Positions 41,801-51,968 of a stretch of 64,000 bases of DNA are shown here, one piece after another. Under the pieces are notes generated by a model. It was not told where the DNA came from, ran no database searches, and saw only the letters and a list, made by a program, of their open reading frames with translations. The position numbers and the translations under genes are program-made. Source of the DNA: Symbiodinium microadriaticum (lineage: Eukaryota > Sar > Dinophyceae > Suessiales > Symbiodiniaceae); the NCBI GenBank assembly GCA_001939145.1, contig LSRX01000178.1:675722-739721 (forward strand), written 5' to 3'. Position 1 is the stretch's first letter, and each line of letters begins with the position of its first letter.

Positions 41801-44753
41801 CTCCACCATCTGAGTCTCGAAGAACACATCCATTTGGTGACCATATCATCGTATAGCCCAGGGTCTTGACAAGCTCTCCCAAAGGAACTATAGTCTGTCC
41901 TCCGGTTGTCCCAACTGACGACGATGTGGTAGTGCTCCTCGGTGGCATTAACAACGATCCTGTTTGCGTAAGCCTCATAGTCAACGACTTATTGCCAGCC
42001 AGTTGTACCACCACTTCTTCTGCACCTAGCCACTCCTCCTCATCGATCGCATTTCTCAGGCAATGGGTAGCACCTGAGTCCAGAAGTGCTGACGTGGAAG
42101 CATCAACAGACGACACCCTGATGTCTCTCAGCGATAAAACCTTCATCTCTGGCTTCACCTTCTCAGGAGAGGAATCGCCGCTTGCTGCCATAGACGCCTG
42201 CTGCTGGATCACCTGCTGGGCTGCCTGGACAAGACTCTCCATTGTCCACGGAACGCCTTGTACAGGTCCATCAGGAGCATCAAGGGTCGAGGAGGCCGTT
42301 GACATTGTTGACACACTCGGGGTTGGAGCTCGCGCCTTCTCTTGCTTCTTCGGCTGCACTGGTAGGGTAGGGGTCCAGTTCTTAGGCTGTTGCTTTCCCA
42401 CCATGCACTCCTTAGCTCTGTGGCTTTCACTGCCACACTTCAGGCACTTCTTCGCCCTGAGTTCACGGTCCATATTTTGCATACTGTGACTGTACGTACA
42501 TCTGTCACCCCTTTTACATCCTGCTGGCCTCGCGAAATACCTGCACATCTCTGTACTCTTCTCCTTCTGCTTGGCCCCAGACTTCGGAGATGCCGTAGGT
42601 GTCCCAGTAGAAACTTCCATCGCCCTTGCCTTCGGTGTGGTAGCCACTGCCGTGGGACTCGCCGCGGCCAGGTTCTCCATCTCTGCCTGTATATGTCGCT
42701 GATAGGACCGCACCTGGTCCAGAGTTGGCTGTCCATCCAACCGCAAACTCGTCCGTAGCATCGCCGTCCTGAACGCCGAGTCCGGCGATCCCTGTAGGTG
42801 TTTCTCCGACAGAGCACAAAGACCTCGAGCCATCACTGATGGGTCCGGCGGAACCATCCCCATCTTTGTGCATCTCGCCAACCACCGCGGCCATTCGCGG
42901 ACTTCCTTGAGTGCCTCACGTACCGTTCCCCCGGCCTCCACAAACTCCTGAGGTACCTGTAAACGTCGAAGAACTTCTTCTCGTTCTGCTGAGCCTCCTG
43001 GCTGAAACCATGTAAACAAACGGAACAACATCTTTGGGGCATTCTGGGTGATGCGCTGAGAAATCATATCTGACTTCAACTCTGCACTCATAGCCGCCAG
43101 CAGCAACGATGTAACCCTTGCATTCAACCTTGTCCAACGGCTGTCGATCAGATCCTCAGTTCCCTCAGGTCCAATTGTAAGACGCTCAAGTGGGGTTGCA
43201 TTCAACCATCGAACATAGGCGGCCTCAACGACCAGCATAACGGCCCGCCACCAGGAACCAGATTGTTCCGAGATATCCGCCATCACCGACGAAGTTACTT
43301 CGACCCAGTCTTGGAATAACAGGGCCGACTGAGCCCCGCCACGAACGTCAGGGAGCTCAGCCAGGGTGTTCGTGCCTGGCTTAACTGTCTCAGCGGTTGA
43401 TGTAGAGGATCGGGTAAGTGCTTGAGCCTGCAGTTCTTGGAGTTGCTGCATTCCCCTGGCTATAGTCTCCAATATAGGCGCCTCCGTAGTAGGTTGTGGT
43501 CGTATAGGAGGTGGGGTTGCTGATCTCCCTCTACTTCCAAGCAATCCCCTCAGAAAGCCCTGAGAATCTTGCCCTTGGAGTTCAGGTTGCATAGTAGGAG
43601 GTTGTGGTTCTTCACGTAGAACAGGACCCGTTCCCTGTTCCCCTCGAGTAGCCGTTGACCTGTGAGCCTGTCCAGGTCTCTGATCCTCACCACGCAGGTG
43701 CTGGGATAGATGTAGTAGGGGTCGTTCCTCACCACGTCGCTCTGTGGGACCTGGTGATAGAGTTGGGACTCCATGTAGTTGACCTTCCAGCCCTTGTCGT
43801 TCAGTAGGATCTGGGAATAGTGCTGAAACTCCACGTAGCTGACCTTCAAGCCCTTGTCGTACATTAGGACCTTGAGGTAGTGAAGAGGATACTCGTAGAT
43901 TACCTCCGCACCCCTGTGGTTCGGTAGATGCTCTCGGTAGCTGTGGAGGTTCTTGCAATAACCCCGGTTTGGAGGGTGCCTCAAGTATACCTGACAGAAG
44001 CCTTGCCGAGGATGAACCATATCCCTGTTGCACTGTACTCGCCCTCATCTCCTCGGCATCTGCACGGGCCAGCTCCAAGTCGCGAAGGAGTTGATTGTTT
44101 TGGCCCTCGACCTCATTCAATCTTGCCAATAACCCACCAAGCTGCCTCTGTACTTCCTGTTGTATTGCTTCTGCTGGTATCGAGGAACTGCTAGGCGGGG
44201 TAGGCGGCCTTCTTAGGGGCCGTTGTCTCACCGGTGACCGTAGTGAAAAGACTGGTCCTCCCGGCGGCGTAGGTGAGCTTGGTATGGGGCTCGGAAAAAG
44301 GTCCGCTGCCGTGCCCTGTCCCACTAAGGAACCCAATCGTGTCACCCAGCGGGGCCACTCTAGGTGCCCTAACCAACTGCTCGATCCTTGCATCGTCGCC
44401 ACCGACCGTGGCGTAAGGAATTCAGCTGACGTTACCGTCCTTGAGGATGCCCTCATTGCCGGCGCCGGTTCTCTGCCAAGACCCACAGTCGTGTAGGCTC
44501 CCATTGGCCCACCCTGCTGCAGGCCAGGTTCAGGCACCGCGGTCGCTGACGGGCCACCCTGTGTATCATCTGCATCCGGAGGAGTGGTCTCAGCGGTCCG
44601 GTTCTCCCCGCCCTCAGGAACTCCACCCCATTCTCCATGACTACCTGCAGACTCATCAACCACTGCTTCACCCACTGTTGGCAAAATGCCATTCACGGCA
44701 GGTCCTGCAGCTTCAGGTGTATCACGCGGAGCGGCTTGAGCTTGGGCGCTCAT
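35889..44753 (-). CDS. Copia gag-pol polyprotein with oxygenase-like and methyltransferase-like domains
   Basis: 2954 residues from ATG 44753, 4 bp inside the LTR boundary; stop TGA 35889-35891. The frame is open with GTG to 44795, but that lies in the LTR. Residues from the ATG: disordered N-terminus with coiled coil about 192-236 and 20-residue tandem repeats about 278-340; gag-like 467-696; CCCH finger C737-H756; CCHC knuckle C770-C783; protease DSGATH from D892; methyltransferase-like 1105-1310 ([17 protein letters not shown] at 1169-1175, MEHP 1226); integrase zinc site C1354/C1357 and catalytic D1381, D1650, E1685, with an acidic insert about 1410-1596; 2OG-Fe(II)-oxygenase-like 1840-2035 (H1933, D1935, H2004, R2013); reverse transcriptase D2268 and YVDD 2368-2371; RNase H D2542, E2581; membrane segments about 2706-2721 and 2736-2755; SAP-like helix pair 2894-2928. 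Core enzyme assignments are firm; accessory ones are motif-based inference. Confidence 0.95.
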   Translation of the reverse strand: MSAQAQAAPRDTPEAAGPAVNGILPTVGEAVVDESAGSHGEWGGVPEGGENRTAETTPPDADDTQGGPSATAVPEPGLQQGGPMGAYTTVGLGREPAPAMRASSRTVTSAEFLTPRSVATMQGSSSWLGHLEWPRWVTRLGSLVGQGTAADLFPSPIPSSPTPPGGPVFSLRSPVRQRPLRRPPTPPSSSSIPAEAIQQEVQRQLGGLLARLNEVEGQNNQLLRDLELARADAEEMRASTVQQGYGSSSARLLSGILEAPSKPGLLQEPPQLPRASTEPQGCGGNLRVSSSLPQGPNVRQGLEGQLRGVSALFPDPTERQGLEGQLHGVPTLSPGPTERRGEERPLLHLSQHLRGEDQRPGQAHRSTATRGEQGTGPVLREEPQPPTMQPELQGQDSQGFLRGLLGSRGRSATPPPIRPQPTTEAPILETIARGMQQLQELQAQALTRSSTSTAETVKPGTNTLAELPDVRGGAQSALLFQDWVEVTSSVMADISEQSGSWWRAVMLVVEAAYVRWLNATPLERLTIGPEGTEDLIDSRWTRLNARVTSLLLAAMSAELKSDMISQRITQNAPKMLFRLFTWFQPGGSAEREEVLRRLQVPQEFVEAGGTVREALKEVREWPRWLARCTKMGMVPPDPSVMARGLCALSEKHLQGSPDSAFRTAMLRTSLRLDGQPTLDQVRSYQRHIQAEMENLAAASPTAVATTPKARAMEVSTGTPTASPKSGAKQKEKSTEMCRYFARPAGCKRGDRCTYSHSMQNMDRELRAKKCLKCGSESHRAKECMVGKQQPKNWTPTLPVQPKKQEKARAPTPSVSTMSTASSTLDAPDGPVQGVPWTMESLVQAAQQVIQQQASMAASGDSSPEKVKPEMKVLSLRDIRVSSVDASTSALLDSGATHCLRNAIDEEEWLGAEEVVVQLAGNKSLTMRLTQTGSLLMPPRSTTTSSSVGTTGGQTIVPLGELVKTLGYTMIWSPNGCVLRDSDGGEQRLRVTGGCPHLHETEALAMIARLEDRKRERLLNETAVTMDRVSLAAATMDKGWRDYVKDYVRDDAMNQGLRGVRDAPFFQDLPGECLNGLIQSGGRDQGWKVMKAVDFLTRPQKRHLWGSRRWIIHLCAGNPGHWQVFQLDQGNTAVLELDVDRCRGHNVLGDAVWRLLLWGALTGRIDGIIGGPPGRTARLCQADKEGAKDIKALSVITRMMWLYVISGVSRETSGAGINQGRPVAFAMEHPAEEVRGDQSLWRTVLWSEFQEEMGMSMATFDQIEMGSSVKSLTTLGTNVYYLMGLDGIRPSPERDLGDTNAKCNGQWSPGLVDAMVMGLRFWAKHPKCYPMLRAFTAEQWRRHVQSNHADYHRDCLTCVMARGTGRRHARIRHPDMFALTVDIAGPVKPGLDVSSKGTMGKNLRYMMVAKYVFPKEYVKGYTGRPPPEGDGLDENGEDAGKELKTPSLLPPQDGGEVPDKGDGAEKENRVKQQAGEELKTPSLLPPQDGGDPFIFDEDEPGEQGPLHSNEDEPGEQGPLTYDGEPQHGQGRELGPHISPAFAGGSVVQQENYEKDTTYSLYEPSLTDPGEEQNLADPDQADGQHDYQEQQEPMSLHPQQVPFPDCEPPESTFLLFARPIPTNTTTYVKAVLQDIVLYLNAHGLPIYRLHSDKGETFNHAIRNWLREQAIRATWSEPGVPQGNGGAESTVRWVKDRARTLLIGAGLPTELWTAAIEAATTIQRSKVLAWDQKMLAPFGAPVCVKQKAFDSSGPRRRERAFETRWETGRYIGLSNLLDRGHVVFVPGKDGARHRFLHVFHVKHHLVDPGLPSYEEEDVSRPRRKVVGKTPVKDIELRPVDLKGEELDKWIKTKATNLLDCWDQEEAVEMVDDLAEAGFFEDVKFGVFRHGGAVGWMRGFSEYPELSKVLSSILTYNNPEATFTAIMVARNMDRGMHKDFNNDEEAVNYVYPLHMPMKGGGLWVELSQGDKVSGEIVEREDEQGRHHYGQVLKMQPGKCAVFSPRKRHEVLEWSGTRTVLIGYTPQCLGKLDHDKIRRLEEHGFNPPLSQLPEYFVRNSPLINNMNFHQETAAGVLAEDNELPDQPSNAVDSDVEDWEMYLGVDDGHVKIAESESIFTCFQPTMKKIEVGFTKNIEQVLSELKGPLEVTHNVDPREVAACLEEWTQAIEKEVNGIMVAVQRLLPGTSECKEWLQRPNAQKLPTKMVFTVKPGEAPTVDDRTTWYRRKARLVVCGNYATSDGSDLYSETAPTESVRMGLLLSRRRRWIVGLIDIVAAFLRTPLDWSKGAPTVVVTPPRLLERLSLTSHGELWGLIRALYGLRQAPALWSAHRDQMLKMMSFPRGMKLHQGRTVTSWWVLRDEKGMVRALIIIYVDDFLLLGEEETVRDMAATIQREWKTSELTILRPGQPLRFLGMELSVNSQGTVVYLNQRGYLEEVFRSYGLSPQDKDKIPLSKETAYFEVIEGDPEPTPAAIAAAQKVTGEVMWVSHKTRPDAAYTSSLMASITLKAPHRCKELGFKLLRYLQGSKELEMAVEDDGTGLVLFPDASFAPASGRSHTGWLVCWGGTPVAWRSARQGAITLSTGEAELQAIIDGTIGMLGLEAMLWDLQEEVGAKVIASDSTSALAIGSGTGSWRTRHLRLKSGWIQERISCGEIQTRHQPDLHQPADLLTKPLAAQRIWDLLKLWGMVKGGKEKVKICSTSSSSSTTRMLVAMVCCLMMLTVEAREMASQANIQVDWDLAAICMLLMMILGGLMVYEAVRWGAIELYYQYLPGAKSRRMKRLQRLKEATTAAIEREIERLGSVQQPSSSASGVFEASPRRDQPSTRLSSRQEEVPEHQVRMRRSIVLQESQREEYYPRVQTPPRMPAWRTPTTPVQDEVPDEGNVSPDEAMRVCVDTIMLMRLEEIREGLRLNGLMLSGVKTDAAARLAEVIRAQVGSDQGPTLRQMRYLLWLWRDR

Positions 44754-44757
44754 AACC

Positions 44758-45069
44758 TGCTTGTGGGCTTGCTTCCCACTGTGCTGAAATTGCACTCAGC
44801 CTCAGTCCTCAATCAAAGCGAGCGAACCATGAGGCAACGAATTGGGTGTCTTTTTCTCACTGTAGCGAACATGTGATGATCTGATGCACTGCACAAAGCT
44901 CTGCTGATAGAGTGTACAAGTTTTCAGCTGTTGCCTCTGTGCTGCTGCTGCTGTACATGTGCATCTCTAGCGATCTTAGACGTGACTCAAGGGGCCTTTT
45001 GCCGCAGCCCTTCCCTTGAGTCCCAAGCAAAGGCATCGAGGATCGTAAGCCCATATATGGCCTTCTGCA
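44758..45069 (-). repeat. 5' LTR of the copia element
   Basis: 312 bp, identical to the 3' LTR except position 44939. It presumably carries the promoter. The coding ATG follows its end after only four bases, leaving no conventional leader. Confidence 0.95.
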
Positions 45070-45074
45070 AAACC
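45070..45074. repeat. Right target-site duplication AAACC
   Basis: Matches 35452-35456. It is the first part of a CCCTAAA array that continues to about 45230. Confidence 0.95.
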
Positions 45075-45344
45075 CTAAACCCTAAACCCTAAAGCCCTAA
45101 ATCCTCAAACCCCAAAACCCTAAAACCCTAAAACCCTAAAACCCTAAACCTCTAAACCCCAAACCCTAAAACCCTAAACCCCCAAAACCCTAAAGCCTAA
45201 ACCCCTAAACCGTAGATCCGAGCCCCCAAACTCTAAGCCACCAAGCCCCAGCTCTCCGGTTACACCGGACCTTCCCAAAACGGCCCTAGCCTGTCCAGAC
45301 TGCCCAGAGTCAACCCCCAGGTCGACCCTTATACCATGACTCCT

Positions 45345-45426
45345 GGGTTTAGGGTTTAGGGTTTAGGGTTTAGGGGTTTAGGGTTTAGGGGTTTAGGGGT
45401 TTAGGGTTTAGGGTTTAGGGTTTAGG
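45345..45426. repeat. TTTAGGG array
   Basis: Telomere-like units directly upstream of a family A relic. Confidence 0.75.
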
Positions 45427-45528
45427 ATACAAATCCTGCATTGACCCATAATCGGGAATATACCATGATTCCCATAGTAGAGGGTCCTTAGGGTCCTTAG
45501 GGTAGGGCAGGATTTGTATCATCAACAG
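45427..45528 (+). mobile_element. Family A element, copy 11, 5' end eroded
   Basis: Begins ATACAAATCCTGC without the GTTGATG end. The core contains a duplicated GGGTCCTTA. The 3' end ATCATCAACAG is kept. Confidence 0.72.
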
Positions 45529-45774
45529 CAGCATACTAAGCCAAGACCTAAACCCTAAACCCTGCACGCTGCTTTCAGAGCAACGAGGTGCCTCACTCGT
45601 TGCTCAGGCCCCCAGGGGTTTAGGTTCTAGGGCCGTTTTGAGGCTTAGGGTCTAGGTTTTAGGGTTCTTTTTTGTGATTTAAGTTTTAGGGCCCCCTAAC
45701 CCAAAACCTAAACCATAAATTTGTTTTTTGGCTTAAGGTTTAGGGTTTAGGTTTTAGGGGTTAGGGTTTAGGGT

Positions 45775-45800
45775 GGTCGTCGTCGTCGTCGTCGTCGTAC

Positions 45801-45842
<42 letters not shown>

Positions 45843-45935
45843 CAGCAGCAGCAGCAGCAGCAGTAATTAGTAGTAGCAGTAGTCGTCGTCGTGGTAGGAG
45901 CAGCAGCAGCAGAAGCAGCACTAGTAGTAGCAAAC
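45775..45935. repeat. Trinucleotide repeats (GTC, AGT, AGC)
   Basis: Runs of GTC, AGT and AGC units switch phase within 160 bp. Confidence 0.9.
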
Positions 45936-46123
45936 AATGATCTTCAAACCCTAAACAATCAACCTTAGACCCTAGACACTACACCCCTTGAGCCCTAAAT
46001 CCCCAAACCCCCCACACACACACACATCAAAAACCCTAAACCCTAAACCCTAAACCCTGAACCCTAAACCCTAATGGCCCTAATCCTTAAACGCTAAACC
46101 CTAAACCCTAAACCCAAAAACAG

Positions 46124-46174
46124 AAAAAAGACATTGCTGCTGGCGCCTTTGTAGGCAGCCGAACCTGTAGTCGG
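46124..46174 (+). CDS. Candidate internal exon
   Basis: Seventeen codons KKDIAAGAFVGSRTCSR between AAAAACAG| and CGG|GTAAGC. A CCCTAAA array lies left and a TTTAGGG array right. Confidence 0.42.
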
Positions 46175-46249
46175 GTAAGCAGTGGTGAGGGCGGCGGCTC
46201 CAAACCCGAAGGTAAACCCAAAAAACTGGGTTTAGGGTTTAGGGTTTAG

Positions 46250-46347
46250 GGTAGTTCTCTAAACTAGGGTCCCTTTTCAGGTCCCCAAGGTAGTACGGCA
46301 CCCCTATACAAACGACGCTAAAAGGGAGCCTAATTTAGAGAACTACC
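46250..46347. repeat. Family B palindromic element, copy 4
   Basis: Most complete copy: arms GGTAGTTCTCTAAACTAGGG and CCTAATTTAGAGAACTACC. The flank TATTTAG| could serve as a 3' splice site. Confidence 0.7.
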
Positions 46348-47593
46348 TATTTAGGTAGGGATTGGGGTTGGGGTTTCTGGGGAAGGCTTCGAACTCAGCA
46401 GTTGAAGCTTTGTGTGTTTGAACGCTTGGCCTGGCAGACTTAAATCTTCTGTGTTTCGATTCCATGAAGTTCAAGAAGGTAGGGATCAGGGGTTGAAGTT
46501 GGGGATCGGGGAGGGTTTTTGGCCTTGGGTTCGGGTTTACGGTTTCACGACAAGGATCTATGAGACGATTCGGATGGTTGTAACCTCCAAACGCGAACCT
46601 TTCCGAAATCCTCAAACCCTACACCCCACGCCCCGGAACCATTTATAAACCTTTCGGCTCTAAGCCTTTGGCCGTAATATAGGAGCTTTCATCATTAGAC
46701 TTGGGGTATGTGCCATGTTCTACTCGAGTTCTATTACGAAACTTCAGAAAAGCAATGTTAGTAATTGCTCAGGCCATCATATGAAACACTAAGCTCGAAC
46801 TGTTGAGAGATCCGGGGTGGCCGGCTGTATTTTGGGCTTTGCAACTTGTGTATCCTTGCGGAGCTAACCTGATGCTATAATAAAGGTGTAATAATTTTCA
46901 ATACGATGTCGGGTTTGTTATAACGTAAATAACATAGATGACATGGCTGTAACAAGGAACCCTGAGGCATAGTATTCCTCAGATTATGAAGCTAGCAGCT
47001 GCAGCCTACAAGGCTAAATGTAGGGCTGTCTCGGCAAAATAACCGAAACCCAAGACCTTCAGGTTCTCCCATCATAGCCTTAGGGCTTTAGGGGTTTAGG
47101 GGTTTAGGGCTTTAGGGCTTTTAGGGCTTTTAGGGCTTTTAGGGGTGTAGGGGTGTAGGGGCTTAGGGTGAAGAATGCCGGGCCTAAGCCATGAAACATT
47201 CCTAAACTCGAAGAGCCCCTAAGCTCCCTGAACCCTAGAAACCCCTCAGCTCCCGAGACTCCCTGGACCCTAATTACCCAAATCCCGTTTGGGGTTTACT
47301 GTTTAGGGTTTAGGAGCGCCCCAACCCCGCAATCCCACTCCCATGTAGGGTTCAGGGTCGGGGCATACCTTAAGACCGGTGAACCCCATAAATCCTAAGA
47401 TGGAATCTACAGCGACCCCACGAATGGGCTCATTGCGCGGGCGTCACATGGCATACAAAGTTGCTGTTCCTGCGAAAAGCCCCAGCCCCCGCAGCCCCAA
47501 AGTCTGCACGATTCAGCCATAGACAACATCAGTCAAGCAAAAGAACAACCCGGACCAAACCCGAGCCCTAAGCCCTAAACCCTAAACCCGGAT
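46348..47593. other. Unassigned unique sequence with TTTAGGG arrays
   Basis: Two overlapping opposite-strand frames at 46343-46648, unique A+T-richer sequence 46660-47060, TTTAGGG variants 47080-47165, and islands without a supported exon. Confidence 0.4.
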
Positions 47594-47829
47594 TTAGGGC
47601 TCCTTATGTACCCCTACGCTCCAGAACCCTATTAGGCGCCGAGATTCCACAGAGAGGACCTCGAAAACGGGCTCCAGCTTAAACTCGCTCGGGATCGCAT
47701 CCTCGACGGAACCCCTTACTCCCAACGAGAGAACCCCTCCTTCTTCAAGGACGGGGATCCCACGCAGAATCCGCGTTAGAAGAAGGGTATCTAGTAATCC
47801 GTGGTCGATTAATACCCATTCATTGAACC
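47594..47829 (-). CDS. Candidate terminal exon, 78 codons
   Basis: A TTTAG| unit may serve as acceptor. The frame reads FNEWVLIDHGLLDTLLLTRI, later VEDAIPSEFKLEPVFEVLSV, and stops at TAA. Balanced hydrophobic/acidic composition looks coding. No family recognised. Confidence 0.5.
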
Positions 47830-48142
47830 CTAAACCCCCAAGCCCGAAGACTTGAAATCTTAAACCTGAAAACCCCATCGAAACCTCCCGAGAATCCTAT
47901 ATTCAACCTCAAAACCCTATCATGGGCTTCAGAGTTAGGGGGTTTGGTTTAGGGGCTTACGCCTCAAAAAGGGCCTGAGGGACTCAAAAGGGTGACCTAA
48001 TGTAGGGTCCTAAATGTTGGAATCGGATCGCCGTGGGCGGTGTTTAAAGGGGAATATAATCAGGGATACTATAAGGGATCTGCGGGGGCTCCTCCCTAAT
48101 CATGAGAATGAGGCTTTGGACTGTTCTAGAGTTTAAAACAAG

Positions 48143-48281
48143 GGACCTAGAGGGGCAAGTATTCAAACCGCTGTGGTAAGAAGAAACCTGCCGTCTCTGT
48201 CATGGCTCGACATTAGAATCATGAGGAACTGCAGATACTCATGAGCCGCAGCCTTTGGAATGCTGCGTTTTCGAGTTGTAG
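48143..48281 (+). CDS. Two-exon gene end
   Basis: Exon 48143-48175 (GPRGASIQTAV) ends GTG|GTAAGA. A 76-bp intron ends CATGAGCCGCAG|. Exon 48252-48281 (PLECCVFEL) reaches TAG in phase. Short, so moderate support only. Confidence 0.35.
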
Positions 48282-48585
48282 AGAAGGCTTCTCGGTTTAG
48301 GGAGTTTAGGAGTGTTGTTCAAGGCTTGGGTTTTTGCCCGGTTGGAGGCAGCTTCGGGCTTACGGCTTGAGAGCTGGCGTGCCCTCGACCCAAACAGAGC
48401 TTAGGTTCTGACGCGTTTAATTTAGAACTTAGGGCTTAGGGCTTTTCTCTGCCCGATAGGGGCCCCAACACTCTTGGAAACCTCAAACCGTGTGGCTTCT
48501 ATAGGGCTACCACCTAAACCCTAAACCCTAAACCCTGAACCCTAAACCCCAAAGCCTGAACCAAGAGATTCTGGACCCTGTTCAG

Positions 48586-48663
48586 GGGCTTTCGGGCTTT
48601 TGCTGCTCTCGCCGACCCAACTGCCTCGCTGGCCACGTGCCACGCATCGCCATCACGGCCTGA
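48586..48663 (+). CDS. Candidate terminal exon, Cys-rich
   Basis: After GGACCCTGTTCAG| the frame reads GLSGFCCSRRPNCLAGHVPR and stops at TGA. A C-rich array lies left. Confidence 0.38.
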   Translation, partial: GLSGFCCSRRPNCLAGHVPRIAITA

Positions 48664-48884
48664 GGCGCTTGCTTCCCAATACCCCTTAATCTAAGTAATC
48701 TACCTGAAATCACAGTACTAAGGGCCCTATAATTTGAGGTATGTTCCTGGACTACCGTAAAGTCTTGTGCTTAGTCGTATTCCTTTTATGGCAGGGACCC
48801 ACGCTCTAGCCTGTTCTAACAAACATTAAGCCCTAAACCCGACATCCTAAAACCAGAAACCGCTTTCCCCGGATACAAAACTCC

Positions 48885-48988
48885 CTGGTTCTTCGTAGGG
48901 AATGGGGAAGGGGCTATTGGGACTACTACACAAAAACCTTAACGGACTATCATTGGGATCCATTCCCCCATTCCCTACCAAGAACCAG
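48885..48988. repeat. 104-bp palindrome
   Basis: Arms CTGGTTCTTCGTAGGGAATG and its near complement ending CCCTACCAAGAACCAG. Probably an inverted-repeat element. 48989-49115 is CCCTAAA-rich. Confidence 0.6.
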
Positions 48989-49118
48989 CCCTTAAGCCCA
49001 AAAACACTAAACCCTTAGACCGCTAATCCCAAAACCCTAAACCCGAAACCCGAAACCCAAAACCCTTAGCCCTTAAGCCCTAAAACCCACAACCCCTAAG
49101 GAGACAAAAAGACGCTAC

Positions 49119-49202
49119 CGCTCAGAGCGCGGCCCACGTCGTAGACGCGGAAGGCGCAGTTGGGCGGATGCGGATGGTACTTGAAGGCCGTCTGCATGAT
49201 GC
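49119..49202 (-). CDS. Candidate internal exon
   Basis: After AGAATTGAG| the frame reads IMQTAFKYHPHPPNCAFRVY and ends AGCG|GTAGCG. A CCCTAAA array lies left and TTTAGGG right. The Met could also be a start. Confidence 0.48.
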
Positions 49203-50084
49203 CTCAATTCTTTAAGGTTTAGGGCCTTCGAAAAAAAACCCTAAACCCTAAACCCCAAAGCCTGAACCCTAAACCCTAAACCGTTTCGAGTTATGATGCA
49301 TGGCTTCTAGGGTCTTCAAGGGGGTTTTATACGGAGGCTACGAGCCTCGGAGGGCTCCGTGCGGTTTGACAAGGGGTTTATGGGCTGATAAGAGGCTTGG
49401 GTTTAGGGTTTAGGGTTTAGGGTTTAGGGTTTTAGGGTTTAGGGGTTTAGGGTTTAGGGCTTTAGGGGTTGAGGGTTTAGGGGTTTAGGGTTTAGGGGTG
49501 CTTCACAGGGCTTGTAAGAGTTCTGGCAGGGGATTTCCAGGGAGTTGAAAAGGATTTGGGAGGGCCAGGCTTTGGGGTGGATAGGAGGGTTTTGGGGGTT
49601 TCGGTGGGCTTTCGGGGGTTTAGGGTTTAGGGCTTAGGGGGTTTGGGGTTTAGGGTTTGGGGTCTAGGGTTTAGGAGTTAGGATTTCAGGGTTGAGGGTA
49701 AGGCTTCGGAGGTGGAAGCTTCAAGTAGAATCTAAGTAGAATACTAATTGAGTCATACATAAGACCATAAGACATGGACTTCTCACCCACAACTCCCCCG
49801 ATCCTTCAAGCAGAGAGTTAGTTTAAGGGTTGCTGAGGTGGGGTGTGGACTACATGACCGCTCCCGCTCTCCCAAATGAAGCCTTGCCCGAAGATCCCGA
49901 AAGCCTCAAGCCTCTAACGAGATATACCCGAACCCTAAACACAAGACCATATATACCCTACACTCCGAAAGTTTAGGGTTTACGGTTTGGGGTTTAGGGT
50001 CTAGGGTTTAGGGTACACTCCGAAAGTCCTAAACGCACATAGAAGCCCTTATCAACTTACGACGCGACCCATCTAAACCCGAAG
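49203..50084. repeat. Telomere-like arrays and unassigned islands
   Basis: TTTAGGG arrays 49395-49500 and 49615-49700, unique sequence 49700-49960, mixed units 49960-50010. Confidence 0.55.
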
Positions 50085-50172
50085 ACTCTTGGGCGTCAAG
50101 GGCGCCGCCGTGGGTGATCATCAAGATGTTCAGGGGCCAGCCCCAGGCGTCTTGCAACCTCCCGAGCCTCAA
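50085..50172 (+). CDS. Candidate internal exon
   Basis: One base plus 29 codons, starting LLGVKGAAVGDHQDVQGPAP, donor CAA|GTAGGA. The acceptor CCCGAAG| is weak. A second + frame is open across the same island. Confidence 0.38.
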
Positions 50173-50404
50173 GTAGGATCAAAGGTGCTTTTCGTAGCCC
50201 TTGCGTTACCAAATATTCTAGCTTTAGGAAACCCTAAACCCAGAGACATTGTCCCGAGAGCAAGGGTTTAGGGTTTAGGGCTTTAAGGTTTTGGGTTTAG
50301 GGGTTTAGGGGTTTAGGGGTTTAGGGATTTAGGGGTTTAGGGGTTTAGGGGTTAGGGTCCAAACCGCCTAAAATCCTTGACCCTGCCCTAAGCCCCGAAA
50401 CCCT

Positions 50405-50484
50405 TCAGCCAAAGCACCACTTCTTCAGGCGCACCGTTCGCCGCAGGAAAGATCCCGAGGTTTCCTCCAACACGTCTTGGTACT
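50405..50484 (-). CDS. Candidate terminal exon
   Basis: After CCAAACAAG| the frame reads YQDVLEETSGSFLRRTVRLK and stops at TGA (50405-50407). TTTAGGG-type arrays flank it on both outer sides (50270-50355 and 50520-50590); CCCTAA units adjoin it on the left. Confidence 0.48.
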
Positions 50485-50733
50485 CTTGTTTGGGGTCTAA
50501 GGTCTTCGGGCGTTGTTGTCCAGGGTTTAGGGTGTAGGGTTTAGGGTTTAGAGTCCAGGGTTTAGGGTGTAGGGTTTAGGGTTTAAGGTTTAGAGTCCAC
50601 GGTTTAAGATGCTGTTGCTTAGGGTTGAGGTTCCAGGGTCATCCCGAAATACCAAAGATTGCATGGGGGCTGAACGGCTTAGGCCTTCGAGCGTATGACA
50701 CACGACGACAGACACCCGTACAGCCTCAAGCAA

Positions 50734-50837
50734 CAACAACAAGTCCAAACTTCGAAAAAGCAACCCTGACATTTCCCTAAACCCTAACCCTAAACCCAAC
50801 AACAAGCCCGAACTTCGAAGCAAAGCAACCCTGACAT
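50734..50837. repeat. 40-bp direct duplication flanking a telomere-like insert
   Basis: CAACAAGTCCAAACTTCGAA..GCAACCCTGACAT at 50734-50772 recurs with small changes at 50797-50837. CCCTAAACCCTAACCCTAAA lies between. Confidence 0.65.
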
Positions 50838-51277
50838 CCTGGGCACGCAGTATCTGTCGCCTGTATCGTTTCCATACCACAAGGCCCTGCTCCACTAACC
50901 CCTAAAGCCTAAACCCAAAGCCCTGAACCCTAAACGCTAAGCCCTAAACCCTAAGCCCTAAACCCTTAGCCCTAAACTCTAAACCCTAAACCCACCAACT
51001 AGTAAGGCCCTGTGGTTACCCCAATTCCTCGAAGCCGCAAGTTTCTCCCCGAGATTCCAACCCTCCGTTGTTTGTTCAATGTTTAAGGTGTAATCTTTAG
51101 GTCTAACTGAGAGCAAGTAGAATAAGGCTTTCGGGGCATATTGCAATAGTTATGTAGGGACCACGGGAGGGGGTAGTATGTATTGCTCCAATCAATACTC
51201 AAGCCTCTATGTTCAGATCCCTAAACACTTAACCCTAAACACTAGACCCTGAACCTAAACCTTAAACCCTGCACCAG

Positions 51278-51353
51278 GATCGCAACGCTGCATTGTTCAG
51301 GCCGGTGCTGCGCCTCGGAATGCGGACCATGGTGCCACCACCTCAGCACATCG
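51278..51353 (+). CDS. Candidate internal exon, good splice sites
   Basis: Acceptor CCCTGCACCAG|, 25 codons plus one base, DRNAALFRPVLRLGMRTMVP, donor ATCG|GTGAGTG. A CCCTAAA array lies left and TTTAGGG right. One of the clearest exon islands of the window. Confidence 0.55.
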
Positions 51354-51419
51354 GTGAGTGTAGGGGTTTAGGGTTTACGGTTTCTTGGTTTAGTGTTTAG
51401 GAGTTCGGCCCCAAGCCCT

Positions 51420-51612
51420 AAACCCTAAACCCTAAACTAAACTATAAACCCCTAAACCCTAAACTAAGCCCTAAACCCCTAAACCCCTAAACCCTAAGCT
51501 AAACCCTAAACCCTAAACTAAACTATAAACCCCTAAACCCTAAACTAAGCCCTAAACCCCTAAACCCCTAAACCCTAAGCTAAACCCTAAACCCTAAACT
51601 AAACTATAAACC
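51420..51612. repeat. Higher-order telomere-like repeat
   Basis: A ~95-bp unit of CCCTAAA units with CTAAACTAAACTATAAACC insertions repeats about twice. Confidence 0.75.
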
Positions 51613-51652
51613 CTTAGACCGTACATCATGTAGGCAAAGAGTTGGTGGTCAC

Positions 51653-51835
51653 ATGGATTTAGACTCAGACTTTGGGGCTTCGGAGTTCCATAAACCATCT
51701 TACGGTGAAGCCCAATACGGCGGGGATATCCCTGCACATGCTCATGCTCATGTCCTGTCGGGGTCCCTAATTCAGAACTCAGACTCTACCTTAACCTACC
51801 CAAACCTACTCTTCTGTAGGGTCTCTCAACCCTAA
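51653..51835 (+). CDS. 60-residue frame, strand uncertain
   Basis: ATG-start frame MDLDSDFGASEFHKPSYGEA, acidic, His-rich later. The minus strand is open over 51610-51790 as well with protein-like sequence, so either could be the exon. Confidence 0.28.
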   Translation: MDLDSDFGASEFHKPSYGEAQYGGDIPAHAHAHVLSGSLIQNSDSTLTYPNLLFCRVSQP

Positions 51836-51968
51836 ACCCTAAACCAGGGTCCCTAGAAAGTCCATATTAGGGTTTTAACAACAACGAACCTACAAAAAGA
51901 CGTCCCTAACCCTAAACCCTCAACCAGGGTAATTGTTATTAGGGTTTCAACAATAACGAACCTACCAA
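51795..51968. repeat. Family C element, two units in tandem
   Basis: Ends CCTACCCAAACCTACTC and AACCTACCAAAA. The internal segment with CAACAATAACGAACCTAC is repeated with changes. On the minus strand it begins GTAGGTTCG, a possible donor. Confidence 0.6.

Larger units (their letters stand above)
35457..45069 (-). mobile_element. Complete Ty1/copia-type LTR retrotransposon
   Basis: 9613 bp, transcribed from the minus strand. It has two 312-bp LTRs with TG..CA ends, a perfect 5-bp duplication, a polypurine tract next to the 3' LTR and one long uninterrupted polyprotein frame. Order protease, integrase, reverse transcriptase, RNase H is that of Ty1/copia. The LTRs differ at a single base (35638 T, 44939 G), so the insertion is recent and the element may be active. 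No nested insertion or frame break is seen. Confidence 0.97.

Noticed and set aside
44754..44795. Polyprotein start at 44795
   Set aside because: The codon there is GTG inside the LTR, directly after a TGA. The first ATG (44753) lies just inside the element and is the simpler start.
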